DNA from: Blautia sp.
GTDB lineage: Bacteria > Bacillota > Clostridia > Lachnospirales > Lachnospiraceae
Assembly (NCBI GenBank): GCA_017515325.1
Contig: JAFWGA010000013.1
Span: 208,629 to 272,628 of the forward strand
Direction: 5' to 3'
DNA length: 64,000 bases
Positions 54,484 through 63,615 of this stretch are shown piece after piece (positions within the stretch are counted from its first letter, which is position 1; every line of letters begins with the position of its first letter). A program made the translations under genes and the position numbers. The notes beneath the pieces were generated by a model. That model was not told the DNA's origin. It ran no database searches and saw only the letters and a list, made by a program, of their open reading frames with translations.

Positions 54484-55116
54484 TTACTGAGAAAGGCTTT
54501 GGATGAGCACCGGCAGATCGGCCGGCTTTTCTATTTTGTATGGAGCCTGAGGAACCCTGCCAAAGCCGTAGGCGGCATGAATAAAGGCAATTCCGGCATC
54601 CTGGCAGGCTTTGAAATCTCCCTGGGTATCCCCGATATAGACGGGGGAATTCAGACCATAACGATGGGAGAGGATGCCGATATTTTCTGCCTTGGCCTTG
54701 CCTGTATCACCAGGACACAGATGGCCGCGGAAGAGGGAAGCAGTTTTTGTATTTTCCAGAAAAACCTCGATATATCCTGCCTGGCAGTTGCTGACGATGA
54801 ATAGGGGATATTGTTTCGATAGTTCTTCAAGCGTCTCCTGCATTCCGGGATAAAGAGGAACCGGATAGCGTAAAAGGGCATCATGCTCAGCCTGGCAGCA
54901 TCTGTCAATGATACGCAGCTGCTCCGCTTCACTTTTTTCCGGAAACAACGCCCTGGCAATATCAGAAAGAAGAAGACCGAAAAGCGTTGTCAGCTTTTCA
55001 GGCGTTATATCCATCTCTATGTTTTCTTGTTCCTTCAGGTAGCTGCGCCATGCTTCTGCCACCACCTTGGTGGAATTCCAGAGAGTGCCATCCACATCAA
55101 ATATTATGCTGTCCAT
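54484..55116 (-). CDS. HAD-family hydrolase, phosphoglycolate-phosphatase-like
   Basis: 210 residues with the HAD motifs: IIFDVDGTLWNS (nucleophile Asp), FIVSNCQ (motif II Ser), and VYIGDTQGDFKACQDAG (motif IV). A helical cap lies between residues about 15 and 85. Probably a small-molecule phosphatase; substrate unknown. Reversed relative to both neighbours. Confidence 0.87.
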   Translation of the reverse strand: MDSIIFDVDGTLWNSTKVVAEAWRSYLKEQENIEMDITPEKLTTLFGLLLSDIARALFPEKSEAEQLRIIDRCCQAEHDALLRYPVPLYPGMQETLEELSKQYPLFIVSNCQAGYIEVFLENTKTASLFRGHLCPGDTGKAKAENIGILSHRYGLNSPVYIGDTQGDFKACQDAGIAFIHAAYGFGRVPQAPYKIEKPADLPVLIQSLSQ

Positions 55117-55296
55117 ATAATGAATCCTGATTCCTTTCTGCGATCAAGCTATCTTGTTACGACCCGGAACGATGTACTGCGTCGCCATTACACTGACTTT
55201 ACGCCGCTGCAGGCGGCATGATTCCACATATAGACTATATATAATTTACATCCAAAAATCAAGCGGGGAAAGACAGTTCAGACAGGAGTTGAAAGG

Positions 55297-56394
55297 ATGA
55301 AGGAGACGGGATCGGAACATGATGAATCAGACAGACTAAAAGGTATGGTCAAACCGCTTCTGGAATGGTATGATCAGAACAAACGGCAGCTTCCCTGGCG
55401 GGATCAGGGGAAGGCTTACTATACCTGGGTGTCGGAAATCATGCTTCAGCAGACACGGGTAGAGGCAGTTAAGCCCTATTTTTCCCGTTTTATAAAGGAA
55501 TTGCCCGATGTACAGAGTCTGGCGGCATGTCCTCCGGAAAGACTGATGAAGCTTTGGGAAGGGCTGGGTTATTATAGCCGGGCGAGAAATATGCAGACGG
55601 CAGCCCGTCAGATCATGGATATTTTCGGGGGACAGATTCCTCTTTCCTATGAAAAGCTCCTCACTCTGAAAGGAATAGGGAGCTATACGGCCGCAGCCAT
55701 TGCTTCCATCGCGGGCGGACAATGTGTACCCGCTGTGGATGGAAACGTGCTTCGGGTTGTGGCCAGACTGAATCAGGATCCTGAGGATGTGACCGGCCAG
55801 GCGGCAAAGAAAAAAGCAATGCTTCTTCTTTCCGGTATTATACCGGCCAAGGCAGCTGGTGATTTCAATCAGGCAATGATGGAATTAGGGGCGCTCATTT
55901 GTCTGCCCCATGGCCAGCCTTTGTGCCAGGACTGTCCGGTTCGCTTGAACTGCCGGTCCTGGGCTTCGGGAAGGCAGACAGACTTTCCGGTCAGACCGAA
56001 GGCAAAGGAGCGGAAACAGGAGCACAGAACCCTGGTTTTTGTTCAGGATGATGAAGCGACTCTTCTCCAAAGACGGCCACTAAAGGGATTATTGGCAGGG
56101 CTGTATGAGCCGCTCAACCTGGAGGGGGAAAGGGATGAAAAGGAGCTTGCCGCAATGATCGGCCAGATGGGATTGGAGCTTCTTCAGATAGAAAGCCTGC
56201 CTGCTTCCCGGCATATTTTTACGCATAAGGAATGGCAAATGACAGCCTATCTGGCTCGTGTTCTTTCTCTTGACAGCCTTACCAAAGATAGTCCGGCTTC
56301 ATTGGCGGAAAAAAGTAGATTTGTTGCGGCACCCTTCAGACAGGCTCAGTATCCGCTTCCTTCCGCCTTCAAGGCATACCGTCACGTGTTGTAA
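55297..56394 (+). CDS. mutY: A/G-specific adenine DNA glycosylase
   Basis: Removes adenine opposite 8-oxoguanine. Helix-hairpin-helix LKGIGSYTAAAIAS with catalytic Asp in AVDGNVLRV and catalytic Glu in LQQTRVEAV. A four-cysteine iron-sulfur loop is in CLPHGQPLCQDCPVRLNC. The C-terminal NUDIX-like domain (about 240-365) recognises 8-oxoG. Length 365 is usual. ATG 55297 follows AGGAGTTGAAAGG. Confidence 0.95.
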   Translation: MKETGSEHDESDRLKGMVKPLLEWYDQNKRQLPWRDQGKAYYTWVSEIMLQQTRVEAVKPYFSRFIKELPDVQSLAACPPERLMKLWEGLGYYSRARNMQTAARQIMDIFGGQIPLSYEKLLTLKGIGSYTAAAIASIAGGQCVPAVDGNVLRVVARLNQDPEDVTGQAAKKKAMLLLSGIIPAKAAGDFNQAMMELGALICLPHGQPLCQDCPVRLNCRSWASGRQTDFPVRPKAKERKQEHRTLVFVQDDEATLLQRRPLKGLLAGLYEPLNLEGERDEKELAAMIGQMGLELLQIESLPASRHIFTHKEWQMTAYLARVLSLDSLTKDSPASLAEKSRFVAAPFRQAQYPLPSAFKAYRHVL

Positions 56395-56456
56395 AGGTTA
56401 CCTGTAATCCCCCTGCTAAGGGCACTGATATCATCTATAGACGAGGAGAGATATAC

Positions 56457-57473
56457 ATGAAAGTATTGAGTATAGCGGTACCCTGTTACAATTCTGAAGC
56501 TTATATGGAAAAATGTATCCATTCTCTTCTCCCTGGAGGAGAGGAGGTGGAAATCATCATCGTGGACGATGGATCAAAGGACAGAACGGCAGAGATTGCT
56601 GATGCATTTGCAGCCAAATATCCCTCCATCGTAAAAGTCATCCATCAGGAGAACGGAGGGCATGGAGCTGCGGTAAACGCCGGACTCAAAAATGCAACCG
56701 GACTCTACTTCAAAGTCGTGGACAGTGATGATTGGGTAAATCAGGAGTCATATCAGAAAATTCTGCGTTCTCTGGAGGAACTGATTCGCGGCCCTAAGAC
56801 TGTAGATATGCTGATCAGCAATTTTGTCTATGAAAAGCAGGGAGCCGCCAGAAAAAAGGTCATGCAGTACAGGCATTGCCTGCCGGTCAGCCAGGTATTC
56901 GGCTGGAATGAGGTCAGGCGCATGCCAAAGGGGAAATATCTTCTGATGCATTCCTTGATTTATCGTACCAAGCTTTTGCTGGATTCTGGGTTTGAGCTTC
57001 CTCGACATACCTTCTATGTGGATAATCTCTTCGCCTTTGAGCCTCTTCCCTATGTAGAGACCATGTGCTACATCGACACAAATTTCTATCGTTACTATAT
57101 CGGCAGGTCAGACCAGTCTGTCAATGAAAGTGTTATGATCAAAAGGATCGATCAGCAGCTGAAGGTCAACCGGCTGATGGTTGAGGCCTATAATCGTCAC
57201 GCCATCATGAACAAGAAATGCCGTAAGTATATGATCAGCTATCTGGACATCATTACCACGATATCCTCTATCATGCTGATTCGGGCAGGCACGCCGGAAG
57301 CCCTGGAAAAGAAAAAGAAGCTTCTGGCCTTCATCCGTGCGAAGAATCCTTCCCTGTATTTTTCCTTACGTCACAGTATGCTGGGCCACGTGATGAATCT
57401 TCCCGGGCGGGGAGGCAGGAAGCTTTCTGTCGCTGCCTATAAGATAGCACAAAAATTCTATGGATTTAATTAA
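56457..57473 (+). CDS. Family 2 glycosyltransferase
   Basis: 338 residues. GT-A fold start: LSIAVPCYNSEAYMEKCI, then IIIVDDGSKDRT and the DxD-type motif VVDSDDW. No membrane segment, so probably a cytoplasmic enzyme acting at the membrane surface. It likely builds an envelope polysaccharide or glycolipid; donor and acceptor unknown. It converges on the YfhO-family gene across a shared terminator. ATG 56457 has GAGGAGAG upstream. Confidence 0.87.
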   Translation: MKVLSIAVPCYNSEAYMEKCIHSLLPGGEEVEIIIVDDGSKDRTAEIADAFAAKYPSIVKVIHQENGGHGAAVNAGLKNATGLYFKVVDSDDWVNQESYQKILRSLEELIRGPKTVDMLISNFVYEKQGAARKKVMQYRHCLPVSQVFGWNEVRRMPKGKYLLMHSLIYRTKLLLDSGFELPRHTFYVDNLFAFEPLPYVETMCYIDTNFYRYYIGRSDQSVNESVMIKRIDQQLKVNRLMVEAYNRHAIMNKKCRKYMISYLDIITTISSIMLIRAGTPEALEKKKKLLAFIRAKNPSLYFSLRHSMLGHVMNLPGRGGRKLSVAAYKIAQKFYGFN

Positions 57474-57507
57474 GCCCCGCCATACCCTCGCCATACTCAT
57501 ACCTGCC

Positions 57508-57561
57508 ATACAAAGCCGTGCCGCAGCCCGGGATTGACCGGGATACGGCACGGCTTTGTAT
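57508..57561. terminator. Bidirectional terminator between glycosyltransferase and YfhO genes
   Basis: 16-bp perfect stem, ATACAAAGCCGTGCCG (57508-57523) with its complement (57546-57561), plus an inner CCCGG/CCGGG. There is no long T run. Confidence 0.7.
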
Positions 57562-57596
57562 CGTATACGGGATATAGTCCTGGGGATGCCAGCGTC

Positions 57597-60356
57597 TCAC
57601 TCTGGCTTAATCCTATTGCAGCTTCGATAGTAGAGGCAGTACAAAACCAGGCCTGCAAGAGAAATGAGAACAGCGGGAACCAGGACACGCTGGTGATACC
57701 GGAAGGATACCTCATGCTCCCCGGAGAACAATCGGACACCCACCAGGCCGCCATCACCGAGAGGAGTAACCCGGCTTCTTTCTCCGTCTACATAGACCTC
57801 CCATCCCTTCGTGAGAGGAATGGAGGTGAATAGTACCGTTTCGGTATCTGCTTTTGTTCTGCCTGTGACCATCGTGTCTGAATGGTCTGTGATGGTAAAA
57901 GACCTGTCAGACAGGATTTCATAGGCTTTCTGAAAGACATCATCGTGATAACTGGCGGCATACAGGGAAACCGTACCCGATTCCCTGTATTTTTTTTCGA
58001 AGGCGCCGCGCTTGGTTAGGTTAAAGCTGACGTAGATCTTTTCTCCTGCCTTGACATGGCCGACATCGATCAGGCTTCTGCCGGCGGAAAGCTCTCTGTC
58101 TTCATGGGAGGAATCGTCTTTGTAGGCAAAGCGCTGGGCGTTTCCTGCATCTACATACAGGTAGAGGTACTGATCCTGGTCTGAAGTAAATTCAGCCTGA
58201 ACACTGGGAAGCCGGGACAAATCAGCCGGGTTTTCAACCTGATAGACGAAGCTTCCCTTTCTTTCCTGGGAGCTGATGGCAATATGATCGGTTGTGACAA
58301 AATCCGGCTCGATCAGGGTAAACATATCGTCTGAAAGACCTGTCGCCTTGCGGACGAAATCATTTTGTACGGCAAAGGGCTGTGAACCTCTGGTATTCCA
58401 GTCAAGAATGGAGGAGTCAGTCAGAAAACCAAGGGGAAGACAGCGGGGATTATGGTAAACCCAGACCGTGCCAAACTGTCGGTCGAAGCTGTACCGTGCC
58501 TTTTTGGGGTGTTCCGCATCCTTGTTGAGGACGTATTTCATGTTAAAAATGGCATCGATCAAGGGGGTAGGATCATAATAGCGGAAGCTGTTCGAGGTGG
58601 CTGCCAGCCCAAGATTTTGCATCAGCTGGGAAATCCCCCCCGGTTCCAGGGAAGAAAACTGGGAAAAACCGTTGTAATGGTAGAGCGAAGCATCATTGAT
58701 GGTAGTAAAGCGACGGAATTCGGTCCGGAAAAATCTGCCATCTTCTTTCTCGTTTAGATAATCCACGGCTTCTGCTGCGTCATCCATATATCTGATATAG
58801 TCTGAACGGCTGCAGGTGCTCTCTATCCCTGCCGTATCTGTGTAGGAGCATTCCAGACAGACAAGGGCAAACATAAGCCCTCCGGCCAACCGACTCAGCC
58901 TGCCCCTCTTTTTCAGGGAGAGCAGAATAAGGTAAAGCAAGACCAGAAGAAGGTTGAAAAAAACCTCTTTGTCGGATAAAACTCTGTCGAGCTCCTCGAA
59001 GCAGGGAACAAGGAAATATTCACTGGCCAGGAGAATAAAGGCATACAGCACTCCTGTCAGAACAGCCCAGCGGTATCGAACCGTATCCAGGTGCAGATAA
59101 GCCTGGTATCCCATGCCAAGGAGGATAAAGCTGTAGACAAAGGTGAAACGATGGGGCAGATTTGCGGGAAAGTGCAGGCCATGGATCAGATAATCCAAAG
59201 GCTTGATGCAGGAGCAGGCCAGCATAAAAAGGAGGATCAGGCCAAGAAAGAGCTTTTCCCTCCGCCTGATACCGCTATTGCCATAATACAGAGGCAGCAG
59301 GACAAGGGTCAGTACTCCGGAATAGATATTGGGCAGATCTTCATTCCGGGCCAGAACACAAGGCCTGGCGCCGAGAAAATGATTGACCGCCAGCTGCCAC
59401 ACGTTCGGATAGACATCGAAGGAGGGAAACGTACTGTCGCTGACGGCGGTGGCGGACAAGGCGATCCCGACAGGAGCCAGGATGAAAATGGCTGTCAGGG
59501 CGCATAGGACGGAAACCAGACTGAAAGAAATACATCGGCGCAGAATGATTGTAATATTGCCTTTTTCTGCCCGCGGCGGATATGCAGTGAAGGTGAGGGC
59601 CAGAAAATAGAGCGTGATCAGGACGCAGACCAGGACTGCCAGATAAAAGTTTACGATCATGGTAAGGGTAAGGGCAACATAATAGAGAAGAAAGGATTCC
59701 CCTGATCCCCAGGAAGACTTTTTTGTGACGCTCCTGCCGGGCGGAGCCTGACCCTGCCGGGCTGCTTCAATTTCCGTATCAGTCGAAATCAGCTTTGCCG
59801 GATGCTCTGGCAGTTCCACCCCTCTGGCAACCAGCGGGAAGAGAACCACGGTATCCAGCCACATAATATTCCAGTAATAGCTGGTCAGAAAAGCACAGAA
59901 TCCATACATCAGGCCGAAGGTCAGAACAGACAGATCCTTCCGGCCAAAGCGCGACTGAAGATACCAGGTAAAGACAGAGGAGGCCAGACTGATCTTGAGA
60001 AGGATAGTCAGGGCTACCATCTCCGGCAGATGTTTTTTCGGAAAGAGAAAGATCAGAAGGTTGAAAGGGGAGGTGGTATAGTAAGCCATCTGAGCCACAA
60101 AGTCTTTGCCCAGGCCTCCCTCCCAGCTGAACAGAAGGCTTTGTCCCTTCAGAATCCGGCTGCGCAGCTCCTCAATATAGGGAGCATATTGATGGTAAAG
60201 ATCTACCTTCAGCACAGTACGGTCCCCGAAGGGATAAACCTGTTTTATGACATAACCAAAGGTGATGATGGCGGCGCTGATAAAAAAGGCAGCGATCACG
60301 TATCGGTTGCGAAGAAAAAAACCGGATGCGCGGTGCTGCCTGGATGGATTTGACAT
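57597..60356 (-). CDS. YfhO-family membrane protein
   Basis: 919-residue polytopic membrane protein of the YfhO group (GT-C-like fold), linked in Bacillus to glycosylation of lipoteichoic acid. The N-terminal loop YPFGDRTVLKVDLYHQYAPY and SWEGGLGKDF are characteristic; a dozen or so hydrophobic segments follow, then a large extracellular domain (about 530-880) and one last membrane span. ATG at 60356 follows GGGAGGCTTAGC on the minus strand. It may add a sugar to an exported polymer, but the convergent glycosyltransferase is not the usual CsbB-type partner. Confidence 0.85.
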   Translation of the reverse strand: MSNPSRQHRASGFFLRNRYVIAAFFISAAIITFGYVIKQVYPFGDRTVLKVDLYHQYAPYIEELRSRILKGQSLLFSWEGGLGKDFVAQMAYYTTSPFNLLIFLFPKKHLPEMVALTILLKISLASSVFTWYLQSRFGRKDLSVLTFGLMYGFCAFLTSYYWNIMWLDTVVLFPLVARGVELPEHPAKLISTDTEIEAARQGQAPPGRSVTKKSSWGSGESFLLYYVALTLTMIVNFYLAVLVCVLITLYFLALTFTAYPPRAEKGNITIILRRCISFSLVSVLCALTAIFILAPVGIALSATAVSDSTFPSFDVYPNVWQLAVNHFLGARPCVLARNEDLPNIYSGVLTLVLLPLYYGNSGIRRREKLFLGLILLFMLACSCIKPLDYLIHGLHFPANLPHRFTFVYSFILLGMGYQAYLHLDTVRYRWAVLTGVLYAFILLASEYFLVPCFEELDRVLSDKEVFFNLLLVLLYLILLSLKKRGRLSRLAGGLMFALVCLECSYTDTAGIESTCSRSDYIRYMDDAAEAVDYLNEKEDGRFFRTEFRRFTTINDASLYHYNGFSQFSSLEPGGISQLMQNLGLAATSNSFRYYDPTPLIDAIFNMKYVLNKDAEHPKKARYSFDRQFGTVWVYHNPRCLPLGFLTDSSILDWNTRGSQPFAVQNDFVRKATGLSDDMFTLIEPDFVTTDHIAISSQERKGSFVYQVENPADLSRLPSVQAEFTSDQDQYLYLYVDAGNAQRFAYKDDSSHEDRELSAGRSLIDVGHVKAGEKIYVSFNLTKRGAFEKKYRESGTVSLYAASYHDDVFQKAYEILSDRSFTITDHSDTMVTGRTKADTETVLFTSIPLTKGWEVYVDGERSRVTPLGDGGLVGVRLFSGEHEVSFRYHQRVLVPAVLISLAGLVLYCLYYRSCNRIKPE

Positions 60357-60373
60357 GCTAAGCCTCCCTGCTG

Positions 60374-61069
60374 TCAGTTACTGTTCGTCTCTTCGCTAAA
60401 GGCCTGGTCTGCGATCAACTCAGCCTGTCTGATATCCTCCTGGCTGAAGGAGAGTGACCTGGCAGGAGAGAAGAGGGAAGGGGAGGCTGCATTTTCAGGA
60501 CGAAGGGCTTCTTCCCTTTCGGAAACCGGGCTTGCAGTACTTTGCTGTGGGGATGAAGCCCCTGCCTCTGTACCGGGAGCATTGACATTGACAGTGATCT
60601 GAACGTTGGAACCGTCGGAAAGAGTCTGGCTTGCTCGGGCATGGCTGCCTCCCTGGGCGGTCTTCTGGTCTGAGTGAGGGGATTCATTTGCTTTACTGTT
60701 CTTCTCAGCCGGAGCGGAGACGGCAGTGATCTGTTTCGGGATCACTCCGTCAAGTCCCCTAAGTGCATAGACGGTTGTGGCATTTCTCTGAAGAAGCCTG
60801 ATCACAGCAGATACCGTAAAAAAGAAGAGCCCTGAGAAGGCAACGCTGACGGCTAGTGTCAGGACCAGGCTCAGAGTAAACATTTCCGTGTTTTCCTCTC
60901 CCAGCATCTCATTGAAGGTGCCGACACCCGCAAAGGCAAGTCCGGAAAAAATGGTCAGGACGGTGCCAAGCGCCCAGGTGGCCACGGCCAGAAAGGTAAA
61001 GACCGTTGCAAGGCTGTTTTTATCATCATAAGATACAGGCTCTAAGATAGGTTGCTTTTCTGCTGCCAT
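60374..61069 (-). CDS. Small membrane protein with long Ser/Ala/Glu-rich tail
   Basis: 231 residues: two hydrophobic segments (about 22-48 and 65-90) with an acidic loop between, then a low-complexity region of about 130 residues rich in Ser, Ala, Gln and Glu, ending in the helix-like SFSQEDIRQAELIADQAFSE. Unknown function. It lies 17 bp upstream of the YfhO-like gene on the same strand, so they are probably co-transcribed. ATG is preceded by GGAGGATATTTCC on that strand. Confidence 0.68.
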   Translation of the reverse strand: MAAEKQPILEPVSYDDKNSLATVFTFLAVATWALGTVLTIFSGLAFAGVGTFNEMLGEENTEMFTLSLVLTLAVSVAFSGLFFFTVSAVIRLLQRNATTVYALRGLDGVIPKQITAVSAPAEKNSKANESPHSDQKTAQGGSHARASQTLSDGSNVQITVNVNAPGTEAGASSPQQSTASPVSEREEALRPENAASPSLFSPARSLSFSQEDIRQAELIADQAFSEETNSN

Positions 61070-61466
61070 GTGGAAATATCCTCCTTTTTTCGCAGAGCTG
61101 CCCCAGGGAAAGCCGTCACCGATCGTTGGCGGGGGCTCGCGGAGAGAGCAGGAGATCGGGAAAGCCCTTGCCGCCTGCTCGGTTTGTTTGTTATCATGAT
61201 GCTATAGTATGTGCATCCTGTACTATATACTCTGTAGTTTAGCACATTTCTTTGTGTTTGAAAAGGATACATGGATTCTACGGCGAAAAATGATTCCTAT
61301 GGATTGGTCCGCGCAAGCGGTCTCGCCTGCCGGGGCTCGCCTCCCGACAGGCAGTAACCCACAATCCTCCCTTATATTCGCATTCGGAATGACAGAGGAG
61401 AGGGAAAGAGCACTTGACGAAACAGTGACAGGGTATCATCCATTTAGGTTATGGGAGGAAATAAAA
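61070..61466. other. 397-bp divergent intergenic region
   Basis: Separates the reversed membrane-protein gene from dtd. It holds an imperfect 10-bp hairpin GCCTGCCGGG (61325-61334) with CCCGACAGGC (61343-61352) and a TTGACG box at 61413, but I see no well-spaced promoter for dtd. The frame of dtd is open upstream through this region, but without translation signals. Confidence 0.4.
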
Positions 61467-61928
61467 ATGAAATTGGTAATCCAGGTGGTGTCGCAGGCAA
61501 GAGTTTCGGTGGAGGGAAAGACTAGCGGAGAGATTGAGAAGGGATTCCTGGTTCTGGCCGGATTTGGCAGGGAGGATAATACGCAGGTGGTAGACAGAAT
61601 GGTAAAAAAGATGTTGGGGCTTAGGGTGTTTCCTGACGAGAACGGGAAGACAAACCTGAGCCTGGCTGCTGTACAGGGAAAGCTTCTGATCGTTTCCCAG
61701 TTTACTCTTTATGCCGACTGCCGTCATGGAAACCGGCCAAGTTTTTTTGCTGCCGGTGAGGAGGATGCTTCCCGTGCTCTTTACGAATATTTGATTGAAC
61801 GCTGCCGGGCCCAGGGGACAGAGGTTCAGACAGGGATATTCGGGGCGTTGATGAAGGTAGAACTGACCAATGAAGGCCCATTCACAGTGATTCTGGATTC
61901 TGAGGAGTTAGGGTATACTCCTCAATGA
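61467..61928 (+). CDS. dtd: D-aminoacyl-tRNA deacylase
   Basis: Hydrolyses D-amino acids and glycine wrongly attached to tRNAs. Family motifs: catalytic SQFTLYAD and the chirality loop NEGPFT near the C-terminus. The length of 153 is standard. ATG 61467 follows GGGAGGAA (61453-61460). Confidence 0.94.
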   Translation: MKLVIQVVSQARVSVEGKTSGEIEKGFLVLAGFGREDNTQVVDRMVKKMLGLRVFPDENGKTNLSLAAVQGKLLIVSQFTLYADCRHGNRPSFFAAGEEDASRALYEYLIERCRAQGTEVQTGIFGALMKVELTNEGPFTVILDSEELGYTPQ

Positions 61929-61946
61929 CAAATGCACTTTCCCCTT

Positions 61947-61969
61947 GTCGATAAGCCTCCGGCAGGATG
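61947..61969 (-). repeat. Inverted copy of the CATCCTGCCGGAGGCT repeat
   Basis: The minus strand reads CATCCTGCCGGAGGCTTATC and then GACA, agreeing with 15264-15287 at all but one position. It directly precedes another dispersed repeat (61978-62026). Confidence 0.7.
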
Positions 61970-61977
61970 GGCATGAA

Positions 61978-62026
61978 TTGCGGTCACTAAAGTGGCCGAT
62001 ACCAACGGTATTCGAAAAATCCGCGC
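61978..62026 (+). repeat. Dispersed GCGGTC...GTGRCCGAT repeat
   Basis: Contains the left part shared with 21714-21735 and the right part shared with 49912-49946. It lies just upstream of the rplM promoter. Confidence 0.55.
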
Positions 62027-62054
62027 ATAAATTTCTTTCCTTAGAAAAAAAGAT

Positions 62055-62083
62055 TTGACACCACACTAGCAAGAGAGTATACT
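62055..62083 (+). promoter_or_regulatory. Strong promoter of rplM-rpsI
   Basis: TTGACA (62055-62060), exactly 17 bp, TATACT (62078-62083). Near consensus, as expected for ribosomal protein genes. Confidence 0.88.
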
Positions 62084-62089
62084 ATTTCA

Positions 62090-62300
62090 GTGCGACTAGG
62101 GAGGGTAGCTATGCCATAGCCCCGGCATGGATATCGACTGGCGGTTTCGGACATTTCCGCTTTATGCCTGTCGCGGATTTTATGATGATTTGGATTTTGA
62201 TGAAAAGCCAGGCTGGCTGTTTCTTCTGACAGGCGTCCTCTCCATACGCTTTTAACAGGAGACACCCAGCGTTGAACCAATACAGGAGGGTATTATCACC
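62090..62300 (+). promoter_or_regulatory. Structured leader of rplM-rpsI, candidate autoregulatory RNA
   Basis: About 210 nt between promoter and start codon. A local hairpin near 62108-62130 (CTATGCC with GGCATGG) and a long-range pairing GCCTGTC (62166-62172) with GACAGGC (62228-62234) are visible. Ribosomal leaders that bind L13 are known in Firmicutes, but I cannot match this one to a described consensus by eye. Confidence 0.45.
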
Positions 62301-62729
62301 ATGCAAACCTATATGGCGAATCCGGATAAGATAGAGAGAAAATGGTATGTGGTCGATGCGGAAGGCTGCACCCTTGGCAGACTGGCCAGCGCCGTAGCAA
62401 GCGTGCTTCGCGGCAAAAATAAACCGCAGTTTACTCCCTTCGTGGATACCGGGGATTATGTTATTATCGTAAATGCGGATAAGGTTTCTGTTTCAGGCAA
62501 GAAGCTGGATCAGAAGATCTATTACAGACATTCCAAATATGTCGGCGGTATGAAGCAGACCACTCTTCGCGAGATGCTTGCCAAAAAGCCGGAGCGCGTT
62601 GTGGAGCTCGCTGTAAAGGGCATGCTCCCGAAGGGACCTCTGGGAAATAAAATGTATAAAAAGCTCTTTGTATATGCCGGACCGGAGCATAAGCATGCAG
62701 CTCAGAAGCCGGAAGTCCTGAAATTTTGA
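62301..62729 (+). CDS. rplM: 50S ribosomal protein L13
   Basis: Early-assembly protein of the large subunit, 142 residues. Signature text: [20 protein letters not shown] and [23 protein letters not shown] 62301 follows ACAGGAGGG. It lies 16 bp before rpsI, the universal L13-S9 pair. Confidence 0.98.
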   Translation: MQTYMANPDKIERKWYVVDAEGCTLGRLASAVASVLRGKNKPQFTPFVDTGDYVIIVNADKVSVSGKKLDQKIYYRHSKYVGGMKQTTLREMLAKKPERVVELAVKGMLPKGPLGNKMYKKLFVYAGPEHKHAAQKPEVLKF

Positions 62730-62745
62730 TAGGAGGTAGAAGACA

Positions 62746-63138
62746 TTGGCCAGCGTGAAATTCTACGGAACAGGAAGAAGAAAATCATCAGTCGCGAGAG
62801 TATATCTGACACCCGGCACAGGCAAGATCACGATCAATAAGAGAGATATCGATGAATACTTTGGCCTGGAGACCTTGAAGGTTATCGTTCGTCAGCCCCT
62901 CGTAGCTACCGAAACGGAAGGCAGATTTGATATTCTCGTCAACGTTCATGGCGGCGGCTACACCGGACAGGCAGGCGCGATCCGCCATGGTGTATCCAGA
63001 GCTCTGTGTGAGGCAGATGCAGAATACAGACCAGTTCTTAAGGCAGGCGGGTTCCTTACCAGAGATCCGCGTATGAAAGAGCGTAAGAAGTACGGCTTGA
63101 AGGCCGCGCGCAGAGCGCCTCAGTTCTCGAAGCGTTAA
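62746..63138 (+). CDS. rpsI: 30S ribosomal protein S9
   Basis: Small-subunit protein whose C-terminal tail reaches the P-site tRNA. Visible: [17 protein letters not shown] and the tail [20 protein letters not shown] 62746 follows AGGAGGT (62731-62737). 130 residues. The 3' end of rpsI is a known insertion site for some integrative elements in Gram-positive bacteria, but the gene here is intact. Confidence 0.98.
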   Translation: MASVKFYGTGRRKSSVARVYLTPGTGKITINKRDIDEYFGLETLKVIVRQPLVATETEGRFDILVNVHGGGYTGQAGAIRHGVSRALCEADAEYRPVLKAGGFLTRDPRMKERKKYGLKAARRAPQFSKR

Positions 63139-63161
63139 TCAGGCCCAACAAGAGTCGAAAA

Positions 63162-63193
63162 ACCCCGGAAATACGCCATTTCCGGGGTCTTTT
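63162..63193 (+). terminator. Terminator of rplM-rpsI
   Basis: Perfect 11-bp stem ACCCCGGAAAT (63162-63172) with ATTTCCGGGGT (63178-63188), then CTTTT. Confidence 0.88.
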
Positions 63194-63529
63194 CATGCCC
63201 GTGAATCTTTGATGGCATTTGATGGCGAATCATGGATTTTGCCGGGAATTTAGTAGTTAATACTGAGACAATAGTTAATGAATGAGACAAAAAAATGAAA
63301 ATGAGCGAGAGCAAGAAGTGTCCTTGTGCTCATTTTAGACCCAGATCCCGTTTCGCAGATAATTTGTCTCAAGCTATCCAAATGACCTCATATTACGGAA
63401 CAGGAACGTTTGACGGATTCTGACGGAACCCGACATTTCTAATCCGGTTTTATCCGTGTTTATGGCGCTCAGCAGAAAGCTCTTCCTGCCGGGCGTCTTT
63501 GTCTTCCCAGAAGAAAAGCCTCCATACAT

Positions 63530-63567
63530 AGCCCGGTTGCTGTACGAAACGGTAGCCGGGCTTTTTT
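63530..63567 (+). terminator. Terminator-like hairpin before the cysteine-rich gene
   Basis: AGCCCGG with CCGGGCT, extended inward to 13 pairs including G-U (63530-63542 with 63550-63562), then T6. No gene lies directly upstream, so it may end a short RNA or be a relic. Confidence 0.65.
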
Positions 63568-63615
63568 CATTTCTGCAGGCTCTGCAGAACCATCATGAAA
63601 AAGGAGGATTATTCG

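Larger units (their letters stand above)
63139..63615. other. 477-bp non-coding region after rpsI
   Basis: Contains three hairpins: the rpsI terminator (63162-63193), a 9-bp stem AAAATGAGC/GCTCATTTT (63298-63306 with 63328-63336) flanked by T runs on both strands, and a terminator at 63530-63567. I see no ORF. Composition and lack of genes differ from the tightly packed DNA upstream. Confidence 0.5.

Noticed and set aside
61209-61466. N-terminal extension of dtd
   Set aside because: The enzyme family begins at MKLVIQ; a strong ribosome site precedes ATG 61467.
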